A stretch of DNA of 64,000 nucleotides, taken from contig CABIZV010000007.1 of the NCBI GenBank assembly GCA_902363335.1, positions 1 through 64,000 on the forward strand. Reading direction: 5' to 3'. This DNA is from Enterobacteriaceae bacterium. GTDB lineage: Bacteria; Pseudomonadota; Gammaproteobacteria; Enterobacterales; Enterobacteriaceae. Of the stretch, positions 9,168 through 20,079 are shown in pieces; the stretch's first letter is position 1; each line of letters opens with the position of its first letter. The translations under genes were made by a program, and so were the position numbers. The notes beneath the pieces are model-generated. The model had not been told where the DNA came from. It worked only from the letters and a program-made list of their open reading frames with translations, and ran no database searches.

Positions 9168-9190
9168 TTGAAGGCAGTCAGGCAGTGATT

Positions 9191-9330
9191 GCCGGATGGC
9201 GGCTTCGCCTTATCCGGCCTACATGGTTGTTGATTGAAGAGGCAGAGTGCCGAGTGATTCCCGGCGGCGCTGCGCTTGGCCGGGCTACAGGATAGGTAGC
9301 CCGGGCGAGGCGTTTACGCCGACCCCGGGG
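9191..9330. repeat. REP/BIME cluster between yjcE and the LysR gene
   Basis: A REP palindrome at 9191-9222 (GCCGGATGGCGGCTTCGCC, then TTATCCGGCCTAC) is followed by two variant palindromes of the CCCGGCGG...CCGGGCTAC type at 9260-9330. They lie between convergent genes and may serve as bidirectional transcript ends. Confidence 0.85.
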
Positions 9331-9340
9331 CAGTTCGGCA

Positions 9341-10225
9341 CTACTCCGGCAACGTAAACCCCTCGCAGCACTTCAGCCACGCCTGGGCGCTGTGCGACAA
9401 ATACACCCCTTCCCGCCAAATCATTCCCAACTGCCAGCGCAGCTCGCTTTCCAGCGGCAGCCAGCGCAGGGTTTTTGCATCCAGACGGCGACAAATCGGC
9501 TCTGGCAAAATAGCCACACCAACGCCCGCCTGCACCATCGCCGCGAGAAAATCCCACTGCCCGCTACGCACGGCAATCCGTGGTTTGACATCGTGACGAG
9601 CAAACAGCTGCATCAACTGGCGGCTTAGCGCAAAATCTTCGTTATAAATCAGCAGGGGATGGGCAGCGAGCTGCTGCGGTGATACCGAGGTTTGCTCAAG
9701 CCACTCCCCAGAATGCGGCACCAGAACGCACAGCGGATGGCTAAACAGCAGTCGGGTGGTGAGCGCTTCCTCTTCTTCCACCGGCAGCGCGGTCATGGCT
9801 AAATCCAGCTCGCCGTTCATCACCGCCTGCTGTACGGTCAGACCGCCAAATTCAGATATTTTGAGTTCAACGCCGGGATAGCGCTGGCGAAACAGGCTAA
9901 TCGGCCCAGCCATCAACATGCCAACCATCGGCGGGATCCCCAGCCGCAGCACGCCTTTATTGAGATGATTGATATCGCTAATCTCGGCTTCCAGCTGCCG
10001 AAATTGATCAAGAATCGCCAGCCCGCGCTCAAACACCACTTGTCCGGTATCGGTCATCAACAGCTTACGGCCGTTGCGGATAAGTAAGGTGCAATTCAGC
10101 TCATCTTCCAGATTTTTGAGCATCTTACTGATGGTCGGTTGCGTCACGAAAAGCTTCTCCGCCGCGCGGGTAAAGCTCTGCTGACGAACCACTTCCACAA
10201 AGTAGCGCAGCGTTCTTATGTCCAT
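9341..10225 (-). CDS. LysR-family regulator divergent from CidAB-like genes
   Basis: A 294-residue LysR-type regulator with an N-terminal winged helix-turn-helix (residues 1-60, SFTRAAEKLFVTQPTISKML) and a periplasmic-binding-like effector domain (about residues 90-290). It is transcribed away from a CidA/CidB pair across a 102-bp gap, the usual arrangement of CidR/YwbI-type regulators that respond to acetate or pyruvate-derived signals and switch on cidABC. I infer that it controls the neighbouring pair. The effector is unknown, and no pyruvate oxidase gene accompanies it here. Confidence 0.88.
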   Translation of the reverse strand: MDIRTLRYFVEVVRQQSFTRAAEKLFVTQPTISKMLKNLEDELNCTLLIRNGRKLLMTDTGQVVFERGLAILDQFRQLEAEISDINHLNKGVLRLGIPPMVGMLMAGPISLFRQRYPGVELKISEFGGLTVQQAVMNGELDLAMTALPVEEEEALTTRLLFSHPLCVLVPHSGEWLEQTSVSPQQLAAHPLLIYNEDFALSRQLMQLFARHDVKPRIAVRSGQWDFLAAMVQAGVGVAILPEPICRRLDAKTLRWLPLESELRWQLGMIWREGVYLSHSAQAWLKCCEGFTLPE

Positions 10226-10327
10226 GATTATGCCTCTAAACTATGCTACCGATGAGTTTAATTCATTTCTGTCATCATCGTGGCGTCACTATACTGTGCG
10301 TCTGTGATTTTTTCTGGACATCCCTCC

Positions 10328-10738
10328 ATGGCTGAGGCCTTAGGGCGCGTCGTGCCCTCCGTTTTAAACCGTCTGCAGGTGCCGGTGCAGGTATTGCTGT
10401 ACGCGGGACTGTTTGTTTTTGCTGAATATTTAGTGAGCTGGTTGAACCTGCCTCTGCCTGCCAATCTGGTCGGTATGGTGCTGCTGCTGGCGCTGATTGT
10501 CTGTCACATCGTGCCGCTGAAATGGGTGCGCGCGGGGTCGCGCTGGCTACTCGCCGAAATGCTGCTGTTCTTTGTTCCGGCGGTGGTGGCGGTGGTGAAC
10601 TATGCGCAATTGCTGATGATTGATGGCTGGCGGATTTTCCTGGTGATTGCCCTGAGCACGATGATGGTGCTGGGTGCGACGGCCTGGGTGGTTGACCGGG
10701 TGTATCGCTTTGAGATGAAACGGATGCGCCATGACTAA
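10328..10738 (+). CDS. CidA/LrgA family holin-like membrane protein
   Basis: A 136-residue hydrophobic protein with four predicted transmembrane helices and the CidA/LrgA signature around residues 35-55 (LPLPANLVGMVLLLALIV). Members are small holin-like proteins linked to murein hydrolase control, cell lysis and, more recently, pyruvate movement together with their CidB/LrgB partner. The ATG at 10328 is chosen because homology begins here; an in-frame GTG at 10280 would add 16 unlikely residues. The stop lies inside the next gene (8-base overlap), so the two are translationally coupled. It differs from E. coli YohJ, the usual enteric member. Confidence 0.88.
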   Translation: MAEALGRVVPSVLNRLQVPVQVLLYAGLFVFAEYLVSWLNLPLPANLVGMVLLLALIVCHIVPLKWVRAGSRWLLAEMLLFFVPAVVAVVNYAQLLMIDGWRIFLVIALSTMMVLGATAWVVDRVYRFEMKRMRHD

Positions 10739-11420
10739 CTTTCAACTCAGCGTCGCATGCCTGGTGATTACGCTGGTGCTCTACTTCGCCAATAAACGTC
10801 TGTATCGACGCTTTCGTAAGCTGCCGCTGATGCCGCTGGTTCTCACCCCGGTGCTGCTGGTATTGCTGCTGGTATTTGGCCACATCTCCTACCAAAACTA
10901 CATGGGGGAAGCGCACTGGCTGCTGTGGCTGCTGGGCCCGGCGACAATCGCCTTTGCCGTTCCGGTGTATGACAACCTGGCGATCATTAAGCGCCACTGG
11001 ATGTCACTTTCTGCCGGCGTCGTCACGGCAACGGTGGTGGCGGTGACCAGTTCGGTCTGGCTGGCGCGGTTGTTCACGTTGCCCGATGAGATCCAACGTA
11101 GCCTGGCGGTGCGCTCCATCACCACGCCGTTTGCGCTGGCGGCGGCGAAATCGCTCGGTGGACAGCCGGAGCTGGTGGCGCTGTTTGTGGTGGTGACCGG
11201 GGTGTTTGGTATGGCGATTGGCGACGTATTGTTTTTACGCCTGGCGATACGCGAAGGGATGGCGAAGGGCGCGGGCTTTGGTGCGGCGTCGCACGGGGCT
11301 GGCACCGCGCGCTCCTACGAGCTTGGCCCGCAGGAGGGCGTCGTTGCTAGCCTTGTGATGATGCTCTCCGGCGTGGTGATGGTGCTGGTGGCACCGATGG
11401 TGGGCTGGCTGATGTTTTGA
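10731..11420 (+). CDS. CidB/LrgB family membrane protein
   Basis: A 229-residue integral membrane protein with about six or seven hydrophobic helices and the LrgB family motifs: GPATIAFAVPVYDN (about residues 68-82), VRSITTPFALAAA (about 124-136) and FGAASHGAGTARSYELG (about 183-199). It partners the CidA-like protein encoded just upstream, with an overlapping start. By family it is implicated in autolysis control or pyruvate/glycolate-type transport. The pair sits where yjcF is found in E. coli, so it is an accessory insertion relative to that species. Confidence 0.9.
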   Translation: MTNFQLSVACLVITLVLYFANKRLYRRFRKLPLMPLVLTPVLLVLLLVFGHISYQNYMGEAHWLLWLLGPATIAFAVPVYDNLAIIKRHWMSLSAGVVTATVVAVTSSVWLARLFTLPDEIQRSLAVRSITTPFALAAAKSLGGQPELVALFVVVTGVFGMAIGDVLFLRLAIREGMAKGAGFGAASHGAGTARSYELGPQEGVVASLVMMLSGVVMVLVAPMVGWLMF

Positions 11421-11427
11421 GCCGCCT

Positions 11428-11502
11428 TCTGCCGGGTGGCGCTGCGCTTACCCGGCCTACAATGATGCTGCCGTAGGCCTTAAAGCTGCGCGCCATCAGG
11501 CA
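11428..11502. repeat. REP pair between convergent genes
   Basis: One palindrome of the GCCGGGTGGCGCTGCGCTTACCCGGCCTAC type lies at 11430-11460. A second, inverted half (GTAGGCC...GCCATCAGGCA) runs at 11473-11502 to the stop codon of the sugar-binding protein gene. Confidence 0.8.
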
Positions 11503-12783
11503 TTACCGGTTCAACCGTCGCACAATCCTCTCCACCTGCTGGCGGAATTCTGCCGCGACCTGCGCCGTGGTCAGCTTACCCTGATCGAGTTTTTCTCGGG
11601 CCGAAGTAAACTGATCGATAACCTGTAAATCTTCAATATAGGGCGTTGCAATCGCGCTCGTGTGCAAGGTTTGCGCCTGCCTTAACCCGGCAACCACCGG
11701 ATCATTTGGGTCGATCACCCCTTTCTCGGTGAGCAGCCTTTCCGCCGCTTTGCTGAGCGGAATGCCGCGCTCCAGCCCCAGCGCCTCAACCGATTGCGGG
11801 TCGTTTAACAAGAAGTTGACCAGCGTCGCGGCCTCTTTCGGATGTTTGGTGGATTTCGCCACCGAGAACATCTGCGCCGTTTTAAAGTAAACGCCGGATT
11901 CCTCACCCCCCGGCTGCATCACGTAGTCGCCCAGCACCAGTTTGGCCGGTGGCGTCATGTTATTGGCGAACATACGAATCGTGATATTCCACGTAAACAG
12001 ACCGCCCCATTCGCCTGCTATCCACGGTTTCATCTCATACAGATTGCCTTTACCGTAGGAGGAGAGGGTTTTTGGCGACGGCACAATATGCTCGTCGCTC
12101 AAGCGCTTCACAAAGCTGAACGCGTCGACCCACTGCTCCTCATTCCAGGTAAATTTCCCGTTGCTGTCGAACATCGGCTTTTGATATTTCTGCATCATCC
12201 AGGCGTTCAGCAGCAAAATGACGTCCTGATCGACCATGCTGTACGGATAGTAGTTGTTGCCTAGCTTTTGCTGGAAGATTTTGCCGGCGGCAAAGAATTC
12301 ATCCCAGGTTTTCGGGTACGCCAGCCCGGCTTTTTTCCAGGTCACGTCGTTGTAGTAAAACACCGGAGCGTTGACTGAGATCGGCAGGCCGTTGAGCTTG
12401 CCTTTAACGCTGGTGGATTGCAGGTCTTTGGCCTGATATTGGTTTAAATCGAGCTCATCTTTGAGCTTATTGAGGTCGTAATAGCCCTCGCCATTTTTGG
12501 AAAAAATAATCAGCCACGGCCAGTTGGTTTGCATCACATCCGGCTCGGTGCCGCTGGCCATTTGGGTGGTCAGACGGGAAAGATGGCCATCCCAGCCGGT
12601 GTATTCGGCCTTCACCTTGATCTCAGGATGCGTCTTTTCAAAGGCCTCCAGCGCTTTTAACGTCGCCTGATGGCGGCTATTGCCTCCCCACCATGACATA
12701 CGTAATTCAACGGGCTGCTGGGCCCAGACGGTGGTACAGGAAAGTAACAGTGATGCGATAACACCTGAGGCGATTTTATTCAT
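11503..12783 (-). CDS. Orphan ABC-type sugar-binding protein (SBP family 1)
   Basis: A 426-residue periplasmic solute-binding protein. A Sec signal peptide (MNKIASGVIASLLLSCTTVWA) is predicted to be cleaved near residue 21; the mature part begins with VELRMSWWGGNSRH and shows the family 1 pattern (KTHPEIKVKAEYTGWDGHLSRL, PDVMQTNWPW). The ATG at 12783 is preceded by GGAGATACATA. It lies downstream of the oxidoreductase gene in the same direction, so both probably form one operon. No permease or ATPase gene is nearby, so it must use a transporter encoded elsewhere, or act in sensing. The ligand is probably a carbohydrate or glycoside. Confidence 0.88.
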   Translation of the reverse strand: MNKIASGVIASLLLSCTTVWAQQPVELRMSWWGGNSRHQATLKALEAFEKTHPEIKVKAEYTGWDGHLSRLTTQMASGTEPDVMQTNWPWLIIFSKNGEGYYDLNKLKDELDLNQYQAKDLQSTSVKGKLNGLPISVNAPVFYYNDVTWKKAGLAYPKTWDEFFAAGKIFQQKLGNNYYPYSMVDQDVILLLNAWMMQKYQKPMFDSNGKFTWNEEQWVDAFSFVKRLSDEHIVPSPKTLSSYGKGNLYEMKPWIAGEWGGLFTWNITIRMFANNMTPPAKLVLGDYVMQPGGEESGVYFKTAQMFSVAKSTKHPKEAATLVNFLLNDPQSVEALGLERGIPLSKAAERLLTEKGVIDPNDPVVAGLRQAQTLHTSAIATPYIEDLQVIDQFTSAREKLDQGKLTTAQVAAEFRQQVERIVRRLNR

Positions 12784-12891
12784 TATGTATCTCCGGGACA
12801 GAGGCATAAATATTGTTATTAAACAGGTGAGTAACGACAAAATACTGACCATTTTTCCGGTGCGGCGTTCTGCCGCACCGGGTGAGGGCGC

Positions 12892-14187
12892 TTAGCGTTT
12901 TGCCAGGCGGGAAACCAGTTCAAACTCTTTGAAGTTCACCGGACGCTCCTGCTGCATGGAGATATTGCCCGCAATGCCGGTGAGGATAGACATCGCGCCC
13001 GCTCGATGGTCGGCGGCGCGCTGTAGCGGATCGTTGCCCGGTTCGCCAAACAGGTCGGCGAGCATGGCGTTGTCGCCGCCGCCGTGGCCGCCTTCACCGA
13101 GACTGAATTCCGCTTTCCACGGTTCGGCAAACATCGGGAACACGGTGATATCGCACTGCTCCAGGCTACCTTCGTTTTCGCGTTTACCCCCGGCGTTAAC
13201 GTAGGATTTCTCAACGATTTTCATCTCCAGTCGCCCTTCGGTGCCGTTAAACACCACGTTCAGTCCTTCCCACGGCAGGTAAGCGTTGAGCGAGTAGGTG
13301 AGCTGCACCTGGTTTTGATACTTCACCAGCACCGACATGGTATCTTCGATGGTGATACCGTCGCTGAACACGCTCTGGTCGCGGAAGTAGTTATCTTCAT
13401 GTTCGGCGTCGAGATACAGCGCTTTAAGCTGCGCGTTGTCCGCCATGTTCAGGGCGAACGGATCGTCTTTGGCTTCGCTATAACCATGCGTGCGCGGATA
13501 GAAGCGGGAGACGCCACGCTTCTCGGCGTTCTCTTTGCCGTAGAATTGCAGGCTGCCTTCGGCGTAAACGCGCTCTGGATAGCTTGCCAGCCAGAAGTTC
13601 ATCAGGTCGAAGTGGTGGGTTGATTTGTGCACCAGCAGGCCGCCGCTATTGCGTTTTTCGCGGTGCCAGCGACGGAAATAGTCTGCGCCATGCTCGGTGT
13701 TGAGCAGCCATTCAAAGTGGACGGAGGTGACGTTGCCAATCACCCCCTGCATCAGCAGTTCGCGCACTTTGCTGTGATGCGGCGCATAGCGGTAATTAAA
13801 GGCTACGCGCACGGTATGCCCGGTCTCTTCGATGGCGTCGAGAATACGCAGCGCGCGCTTCTCATCGATAGTCATCGGTTTTTCGGTGATCACATCACAA
13901 CCTGCGTGCAGCGCCCGGACGATATAGTCATCGTGGGTGCGATCCATGGTGGTGACGATGACGATATCCGGGCGAGTTTCGCGGATCATCTCCTCAAACT
14001 GGGCCGCTTTCCAGGTGGAAACCGGTTCGGCGCCTTCTTTTTGCAACAGCGTATTGGCGTAGTTCATCCGCGTCTGGTTGGTATCGCAAAAGGCGACCAT
14101 TCTGGCGTTATTACGCCAGGTTCCTCCAATAGCGGCAATATATAAACCCGCACGACCTCCCGTTCCAACCAGAGCATATTTTTTCAT
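12892..14187 (-). CDS. Gfo/Idh/MocA family NAD(P)-dependent oxidoreductase
   Basis: A 431-residue oxidoreductase. The N-terminal Rossmann fold has a variant dinucleotide motif GTGGRAGLY (residues 8-16); the EKP motif (ITEKPMTIDE, about residues 95-104) supplies the catalytic-type lysine of the family. A C-terminal alpha/beta domain follows, including a likely active-site HKSTHHFDLMNFW. By family it oxidises or epimerises a sugar or inositol-like substrate. The ATG at 14187 (MKKYALVGTGG) fits the family start. It is divergent, across only 47 bp, from the 525-residue protein and upstream of the sugar-binding protein gene, which suggests one carbohydrate pathway. Confidence 0.9.
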   Translation of the reverse strand: MKKYALVGTGGRAGLYIAAIGGTWRNNARMVAFCDTNQTRMNYANTLLQKEGAEPVSTWKAAQFEEMIRETRPDIVIVTTMDRTHDDYIVRALHAGCDVITEKPMTIDEKRALRILDAIEETGHTVRVAFNYRYAPHHSKVRELLMQGVIGNVTSVHFEWLLNTEHGADYFRRWHREKRNSGGLLVHKSTHHFDLMNFWLASYPERVYAEGSLQFYGKENAEKRGVSRFYPRTHGYSEAKDDPFALNMADNAQLKALYLDAEHEDNYFRDQSVFSDGITIEDTMSVLVKYQNQVQLTYSLNAYLPWEGLNVVFNGTEGRLEMKIVEKSYVNAGGKRENEGSLEQCDITVFPMFAEPWKAEFSLGEGGHGGGDNAMLADLFGEPGNDPLQRAADHRAGAMSILTGIAGNISMQQERPVNFKEFELVSRLAKR

Positions 14188-14234
14188 GACGTCCTCGATT
14201 ATGATAAGTACATAAATATTTGCAGGGTGAGGCA

Positions 14235-15812
14235 ATGAAACGTATTCCACATCAATTGATGGAGCTGAATAGCACTTTTATCTGGCACTGGCCCTGGTTT
14301 ATTCAGGGCGTGAAAAGCGCGAAACAGCACGGTTTCACCGGTATCATCCTGCACCAACAGGAACTGCTTTCTATTCTTGCGACGCCCTCGCCGTTAAGCC
14401 AAAAACTCAACGTCGAGAACCTTATTCATCAGCAACATTACGCATTGCAGTATTTAAAACGGGTCGACCGTTATTTGACGGAAAATAATTTATCGTTCTG
14501 GCTGCAAGGCGAAGCCGCGCCGAGCGACGATATAATTAAGCGTAAATTTCCTGAACTGACCTTCGACGAAAAAAGCTCGCCGGATTTCTGGCAACATTTC
14601 TATGCCGCGATACTGCATCCGCTATTAGAGGGATTACCCAATCTCAGCGGGCTTATCCTCAGCCTGACCACGCCGGATTTTCAGACCGCTCGTTGGCAGC
14701 AAAGCCTGCACGACGTCTGGAGCCTGTTGCGCGCCCAGGGCAAAAAGCTGGTGCTGCGCGACTACATTGATGACAGCTGGCCGCGCCAACAGCTCTCTAA
14801 CCTGCTGGCAACGCTTCCCCACGACGTTCGCGCTTCGGTGAAAGCCACGGAGCTGGATTACCACCCCGGTTTTGCTAATCACCCGCACATCGCCACGCTG
14901 CCGGGGCACAAAAAGTGGATCGAATACGATCTCTTTGGCACCGGCTACGGCTGGACCGCGCTGCCGTGCTATCTCGGCGATGAAATCAGCGGCCGCTTAA
15001 GCTGGGCGCTGAGCGCCGCTGAAAACGAAATTGAAGCCATCACCTCACGCGTGAGCTGGCAGTGGTTGCCCGATAGTCGGGTCATGGACTCTGCCAACGC
15101 CATCAACCTGTTTGGCCTCTCGGCCGCCAACCGGACCACTGATACCGCGCAGCTTTCCGCTTTCGAATGCTGGGCCGAACAACAGCAGCTTGGCTTTCGT
15201 TCCCTCCAGGACAAGCACCAACTTTCGGCCATCGTCCACGCCAGCTACGACTGGCTATGTAAAACGCCAAACTTCCTCGGGCGGCGGCTGCACTACCAAA
15301 GCCAGATCCCGGAGAGCGTGGCTCAGGCGCAGCAGCTTTTGCATATGGACACCCGTAGCGCCAACTGGATGCACGCGTGGCAGCCGCTGATGCCGACCGA
15401 CGATCCCGAGCTTGGCAAAGAGCAGCGCGAGCTGGTGGCGCTGGAAAAAGAGGCCGCCTGCTTTTTAGCCTCGCGCACGGTACAAAACCTGCGTGAACTG
15501 ATGCCCCGTATTACCTGTCAAAACGACTCGCTGGAGATCCTGCTCGCCGCCTGGCGTAGCGCCGAAATCTACAGCCAGATGTTTTCCCGAGTGGCTGCGG
15601 CGATGACCGATATCCTGTGGCGCGATCGCTACGGCCCGCAAAGTCTGCCTGTCGACACGCTAAAAACCCATCAGCAGCAGCTGTTACGCTATATCGATAC
15701 GCTGGAACGCTGGCTGGTCAATCCGCCCGACGGCGCGCCGTTATTCTTACCGCTGCTCTTAAGCCCGGAGCGGCTGAACCGTTTTGCCCTGAGCCTCAAT
15801 AAGTCGCTATGA
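14235..15812 (+). CDS. Uncharacterised 525-residue protein, possibly glycoside hydrolase-like
   Basis: I do not recognise this protein with confidence. It is soluble, with no signal peptide or transmembrane segment, and rich in Trp and aromatic residues (FIWHWPWFIQGVKSAKQHGF near the start; WIEYDLFGTGYGWTALPCYLGDE in the middle). The first ~300 residues read like the TIM-barrel half of carbohydrate-active enzymes such as GH67-like proteins; the rest is helical. Location beside an oxidoreductase and a sugar-binding protein supports a role in degrading a glycoside, but that is inference. AGGGTGAG precedes the ATG at 14235; an in-frame TTG at 14220 is less likely. Confidence 0.7.
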   Translation: MKRIPHQLMELNSTFIWHWPWFIQGVKSAKQHGFTGIILHQQELLSILATPSPLSQKLNVENLIHQQHYALQYLKRVDRYLTENNLSFWLQGEAAPSDDIIKRKFPELTFDEKSSPDFWQHFYAAILHPLLEGLPNLSGLILSLTTPDFQTARWQQSLHDVWSLLRAQGKKLVLRDYIDDSWPRQQLSNLLATLPHDVRASVKATELDYHPGFANHPHIATLPGHKKWIEYDLFGTGYGWTALPCYLGDEISGRLSWALSAAENEIEAITSRVSWQWLPDSRVMDSANAINLFGLSAANRTTDTAQLSAFECWAEQQQLGFRSLQDKHQLSAIVHASYDWLCKTPNFLGRRLHYQSQIPESVAQAQQLLHMDTRSANWMHAWQPLMPTDDPELGKEQRELVALEKEAACFLASRTVQNLRELMPRITCQNDSLEILLAAWRSAEIYSQMFSRVAAAMTDILWRDRYGPQSLPVDTLKTHQQQLLRYIDTLERWLVNPPDGAPLFLPLLLSPERLNRFALSLNKSL

Positions 15813-15992
15813 GTAAAGAATAAAAACTGTGGTGGGGATTGTCTGTAAACGTCGTAGAGGTAAAACAGGGGAACGGCGTGAAAACGGGAAAAATGTGATG
15901 GGTTTCGCGAAGGGCAGAAAAAGTGTGTGATGCGCATCGGCTTTTATCATTTTGGTGACGTGATAAACATCACCTGAAGGCCGAAAAAATGT

Positions 15993-16016
15993 GATCCCCG
16001 GCCAGCGGCCGGGGAG
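15993..16016 (-). terminator. Terminator of the acs-yjcH-actP operon
   Basis: A GC-rich hairpin (CCCCGGCC / GGCCGGGG around AGC, 15996-16014) lies just beyond the actP stop. On the reverse strand it is followed, after ATCACA, by a run of six T residues. Confidence 0.8.
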
Positions 16017-16022
16017 AGGTTT

Positions 16023-17672
16023 TTAGTGTGCGCGACCTTCGTCGATGCCCAGACCGGTCTGCGAGCGGATAAACTGCGCGCGGAACTGGTTGCGTTCGAG
16101 GTTGCCCGCTTCGGAGTTATCGGTAGCTGAGAAGAACCAGATACCGACAAAGGCGATGGCAATCGAGAACAGCGCCGGATACTCATACGGGAAAATTGCT
16201 TTCTCGTGGCCTAAGATGGTGACCCAAATGGTCGGGCCGAGGATCATCAGCACCACCGCCGTTAACAGCCCCAGCCAGCCGCCCACCATTGCGCCACGAG
16301 TGGTCAACTTCGACCAGTACATGGAAAGCAGAATGATAGGGAAGTTGCAGCTGGCGGCAATCGAGAACGCCAGGCCAACCATGAAGGCAATATTCTGATT
16401 CTCAAACAGAATACCCAGCAGAATCGCTACCACGCCCAGCACCAGAACCGTAATTTTCGACACCTTCAGCTCTTCGCGCTCGGTTGCGCCTTTCTTAAAC
16501 ACGTTGGCGTACAGGTCGTGAGAGACCGCCGACGCGCCCGCCAGCGTCAGACCGGCGACCACCGCCAGAATGGTGGCGAAAGCAACCGCTGAAATAAAGC
16601 CGAGGAACAGGTTGCCGCCAACCGCGTCAGCCAGATGCACCGCCGCCATGTTGTTACCGCCGATAAGCGCGCCCGCCGCGTCTTTAAACGCCGGGTTCGC
16701 ACCGACCAGCATGATGGCGCCAAAGCCGATGATAAAGGTCAGAATGTAGAAGTAACCCATAAATCCGGTGGCGTAGAACACGCTTTTACGCGCTTCTTTG
16801 GCATCGCTAACGGTGAAGAAACGCATCAGAATATGCGGCAAGCCAGCGGTACCGAACATCAAGCCCAGGCCCAACGACAGCGCGGATATCGGATCTTTCA
16901 CCAGTCCGCCCGGGCTCATGATGGCAGCGCCTTTCGGGTGTACCGCCATCGCTTCGGTGAACAGGTTATTGAAGCTAAAGCCGACGTGCTTCATCACCAT
17001 AAAGGCCATAAAACTTGCGCCAAACAGCAGCAGGACAGCTTTGATAATCTGTACCCACGTGGTGGCGAGCATGCCGCCAAACAGCACGTACATCACCATC
17101 AACACGCCCACCAGTACCACGGCGACGTGGTAGTTCAGGCCGAACAGCAGCTCGATAAGCTTACCGGCACCCACCATCTGGGCTATCAAATACAGCGCTA
17201 CCACCACCAAAGAGCCACAGGCGGAGAGCATACGAATCGGCCCCTGCTTGAGGCGGTAGGACGCCACGTCGGCAAAGGTATAGCGGCCGAGGTTACGCAG
17301 ACGTTCGGCGATAAGGAACAGGATAATCGGCCAGCCGACGAGGAAGCCCAGAGAATAAATCAGGCCATCGTAGCCGGAGGTGTAAACCAGCGCGGAGATG
17401 CCGAGGAACGACGCTGCCGACATAAAGTCACCGGCAATCGCCAGCCCGTTCTGGAAACCGGTAATGTTGCCGCCAGCGGTGTAGTAATCGCTACGCGAGC
17501 GCACGCGTTTTGACGCCCAGTAGGTGATGTAGAGCGTCAGGAGGACGAAAATCAGGAACATGATAATCGCCTGCCAGTTGGTCGGCTGACGCTCGACGTG
17601 ACCGCTGATAGCGTCTGCGGCGTTAGCCGCAAAAGGAAGTGTGGCGGCGAGCGCCGTCAGGACTTTCTTCAT
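16023..17672 (-). CDS. actP: Cation/acetate symporter ActP
   Basis: A 549-residue sodium:solute symporter family (SSS) protein, equal in length to E. coli ActP, which imports acetate, glyoxylate and other short monocarboxylates. A signal-like first segment (MKKVLTALAATLPFAANA) is followed by about 13 transmembrane helices; the SSS motif region GLAIAGDFMSAASFLGIS and GGMLATTWVQIIKAVLL are visible. It is last in the acs-yjcH-actP operon; its ATG overlaps the yjcH stop by 4 bases. An upstream in-frame start at 17735 lies inside yjcH and is rejected. Confidence 0.97.
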   Translation of the reverse strand: MKKVLTALAATLPFAANAADAISGHVERQPTNWQAIIMFLIFVLLTLYITYWASKRVRSRSDYYTAGGNITGFQNGLAIAGDFMSAASFLGISALVYTSGYDGLIYSLGFLVGWPIILFLIAERLRNLGRYTFADVASYRLKQGPIRMLSACGSLVVVALYLIAQMVGAGKLIELLFGLNYHVAVVLVGVLMVMYVLFGGMLATTWVQIIKAVLLLFGASFMAFMVMKHVGFSFNNLFTEAMAVHPKGAAIMSPGGLVKDPISALSLGLGLMFGTAGLPHILMRFFTVSDAKEARKSVFYATGFMGYFYILTFIIGFGAIMLVGANPAFKDAAGALIGGNNMAAVHLADAVGGNLFLGFISAVAFATILAVVAGLTLAGASAVSHDLYANVFKKGATEREELKVSKITVLVLGVVAILLGILFENQNIAFMVGLAFSIAASCNFPIILLSMYWSKLTTRGAMVGGWLGLLTAVVLMILGPTIWVTILGHEKAIFPYEYPALFSIAIAFVGIWFFSATDNSEAGNLERNQFRAQFIRSQTGLGIDEGRAH

Positions 17673-17983
17673 GATGCTTTTACCTCGCGCAGGACGGCCT
17701 TGTTCAAACGGTCGAATTCGCTGTTCGCCCGCCACACGTAAATACCAGTCAGGATAAAGGAGATAACGATAATGCCGATGCCAATCGGGATCCCGCGCGT
17801 GACGCTGGTACCCGCATGCAGCGGCGTACCGAGCCAGCCCGGGGCAAAAGCGATGAGCAAGATGAAACCGACGTAAACCACTAACATAATCAGCGATAAG
17901 AAGGTGGCAAGCCGTTGCCGTTTTTCAACCAGTTCCCTGAAATGCGCACTACCTTCTATCTGCTGACAAATTTGATCATTCAT
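17669..17983 (-). CDS. yjcH: YjcH, inner-membrane protein of the acs operon (DUF485)
   Basis: A 104-residue DUF485 protein, the same length as in E. coli, with two hydrophobic helices (about residues 25-47 and 62-84) flanked by charged ends. It lies between acs and actP and is co-transcribed with them; it probably helps or modulates ActP, though its biochemical role is unknown. The start MNDQICQQIEG at 17983 matches the family, while the frame further upstream crosses the REP elements. Confidence 0.95.
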   Translation of the reverse strand: MNDQICQQIEGSAHFRELVEKRQRLATFLSLIMLVVYVGFILLIAFAPGWLGTPLHAGTSVTRGIPIGIGIIVISFILTGIYVWRANSEFDRLNKAVLREVKAS

Positions 17984-18032
17984 CACAGAGTCTCCAGAGG
18001 TATAGGTAAGGTTTTTAGTTATAGGGCTGCTA

Positions 18033-18113
18033 TTGCCGGAGGGCGACAGGCGTCTTATCCGGCTTACTTCGGTGGCCAACTGTAGGCCCGGTAAGCGATG
18101 CGCCACCGGGCAA
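18033..18113. repeat. REP pair in the acs-yjcH gap
   Basis: Two inverted REP units (TTGCCGGAGGGCGACAGGCG..., and TAGGCCCGGTAAGCGATGCG...) fill most of the gap between acs and yjcH. Intra-operon BIMEs of this type often protect the upstream mRNA from 3' exonucleases, which would favour acs over yjcH-actP expression; that effect is inferred. Confidence 0.85.
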
Positions 18114-18120
18114 CGTTGTT

Positions 18121-20079
<1,959 letters not shown>

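Noticed and set aside
16635..17513. 292-codon rightward frame opposite actP
   Set aside because: His/Gln-rich shadow of a GC-rich membrane-protein gene.
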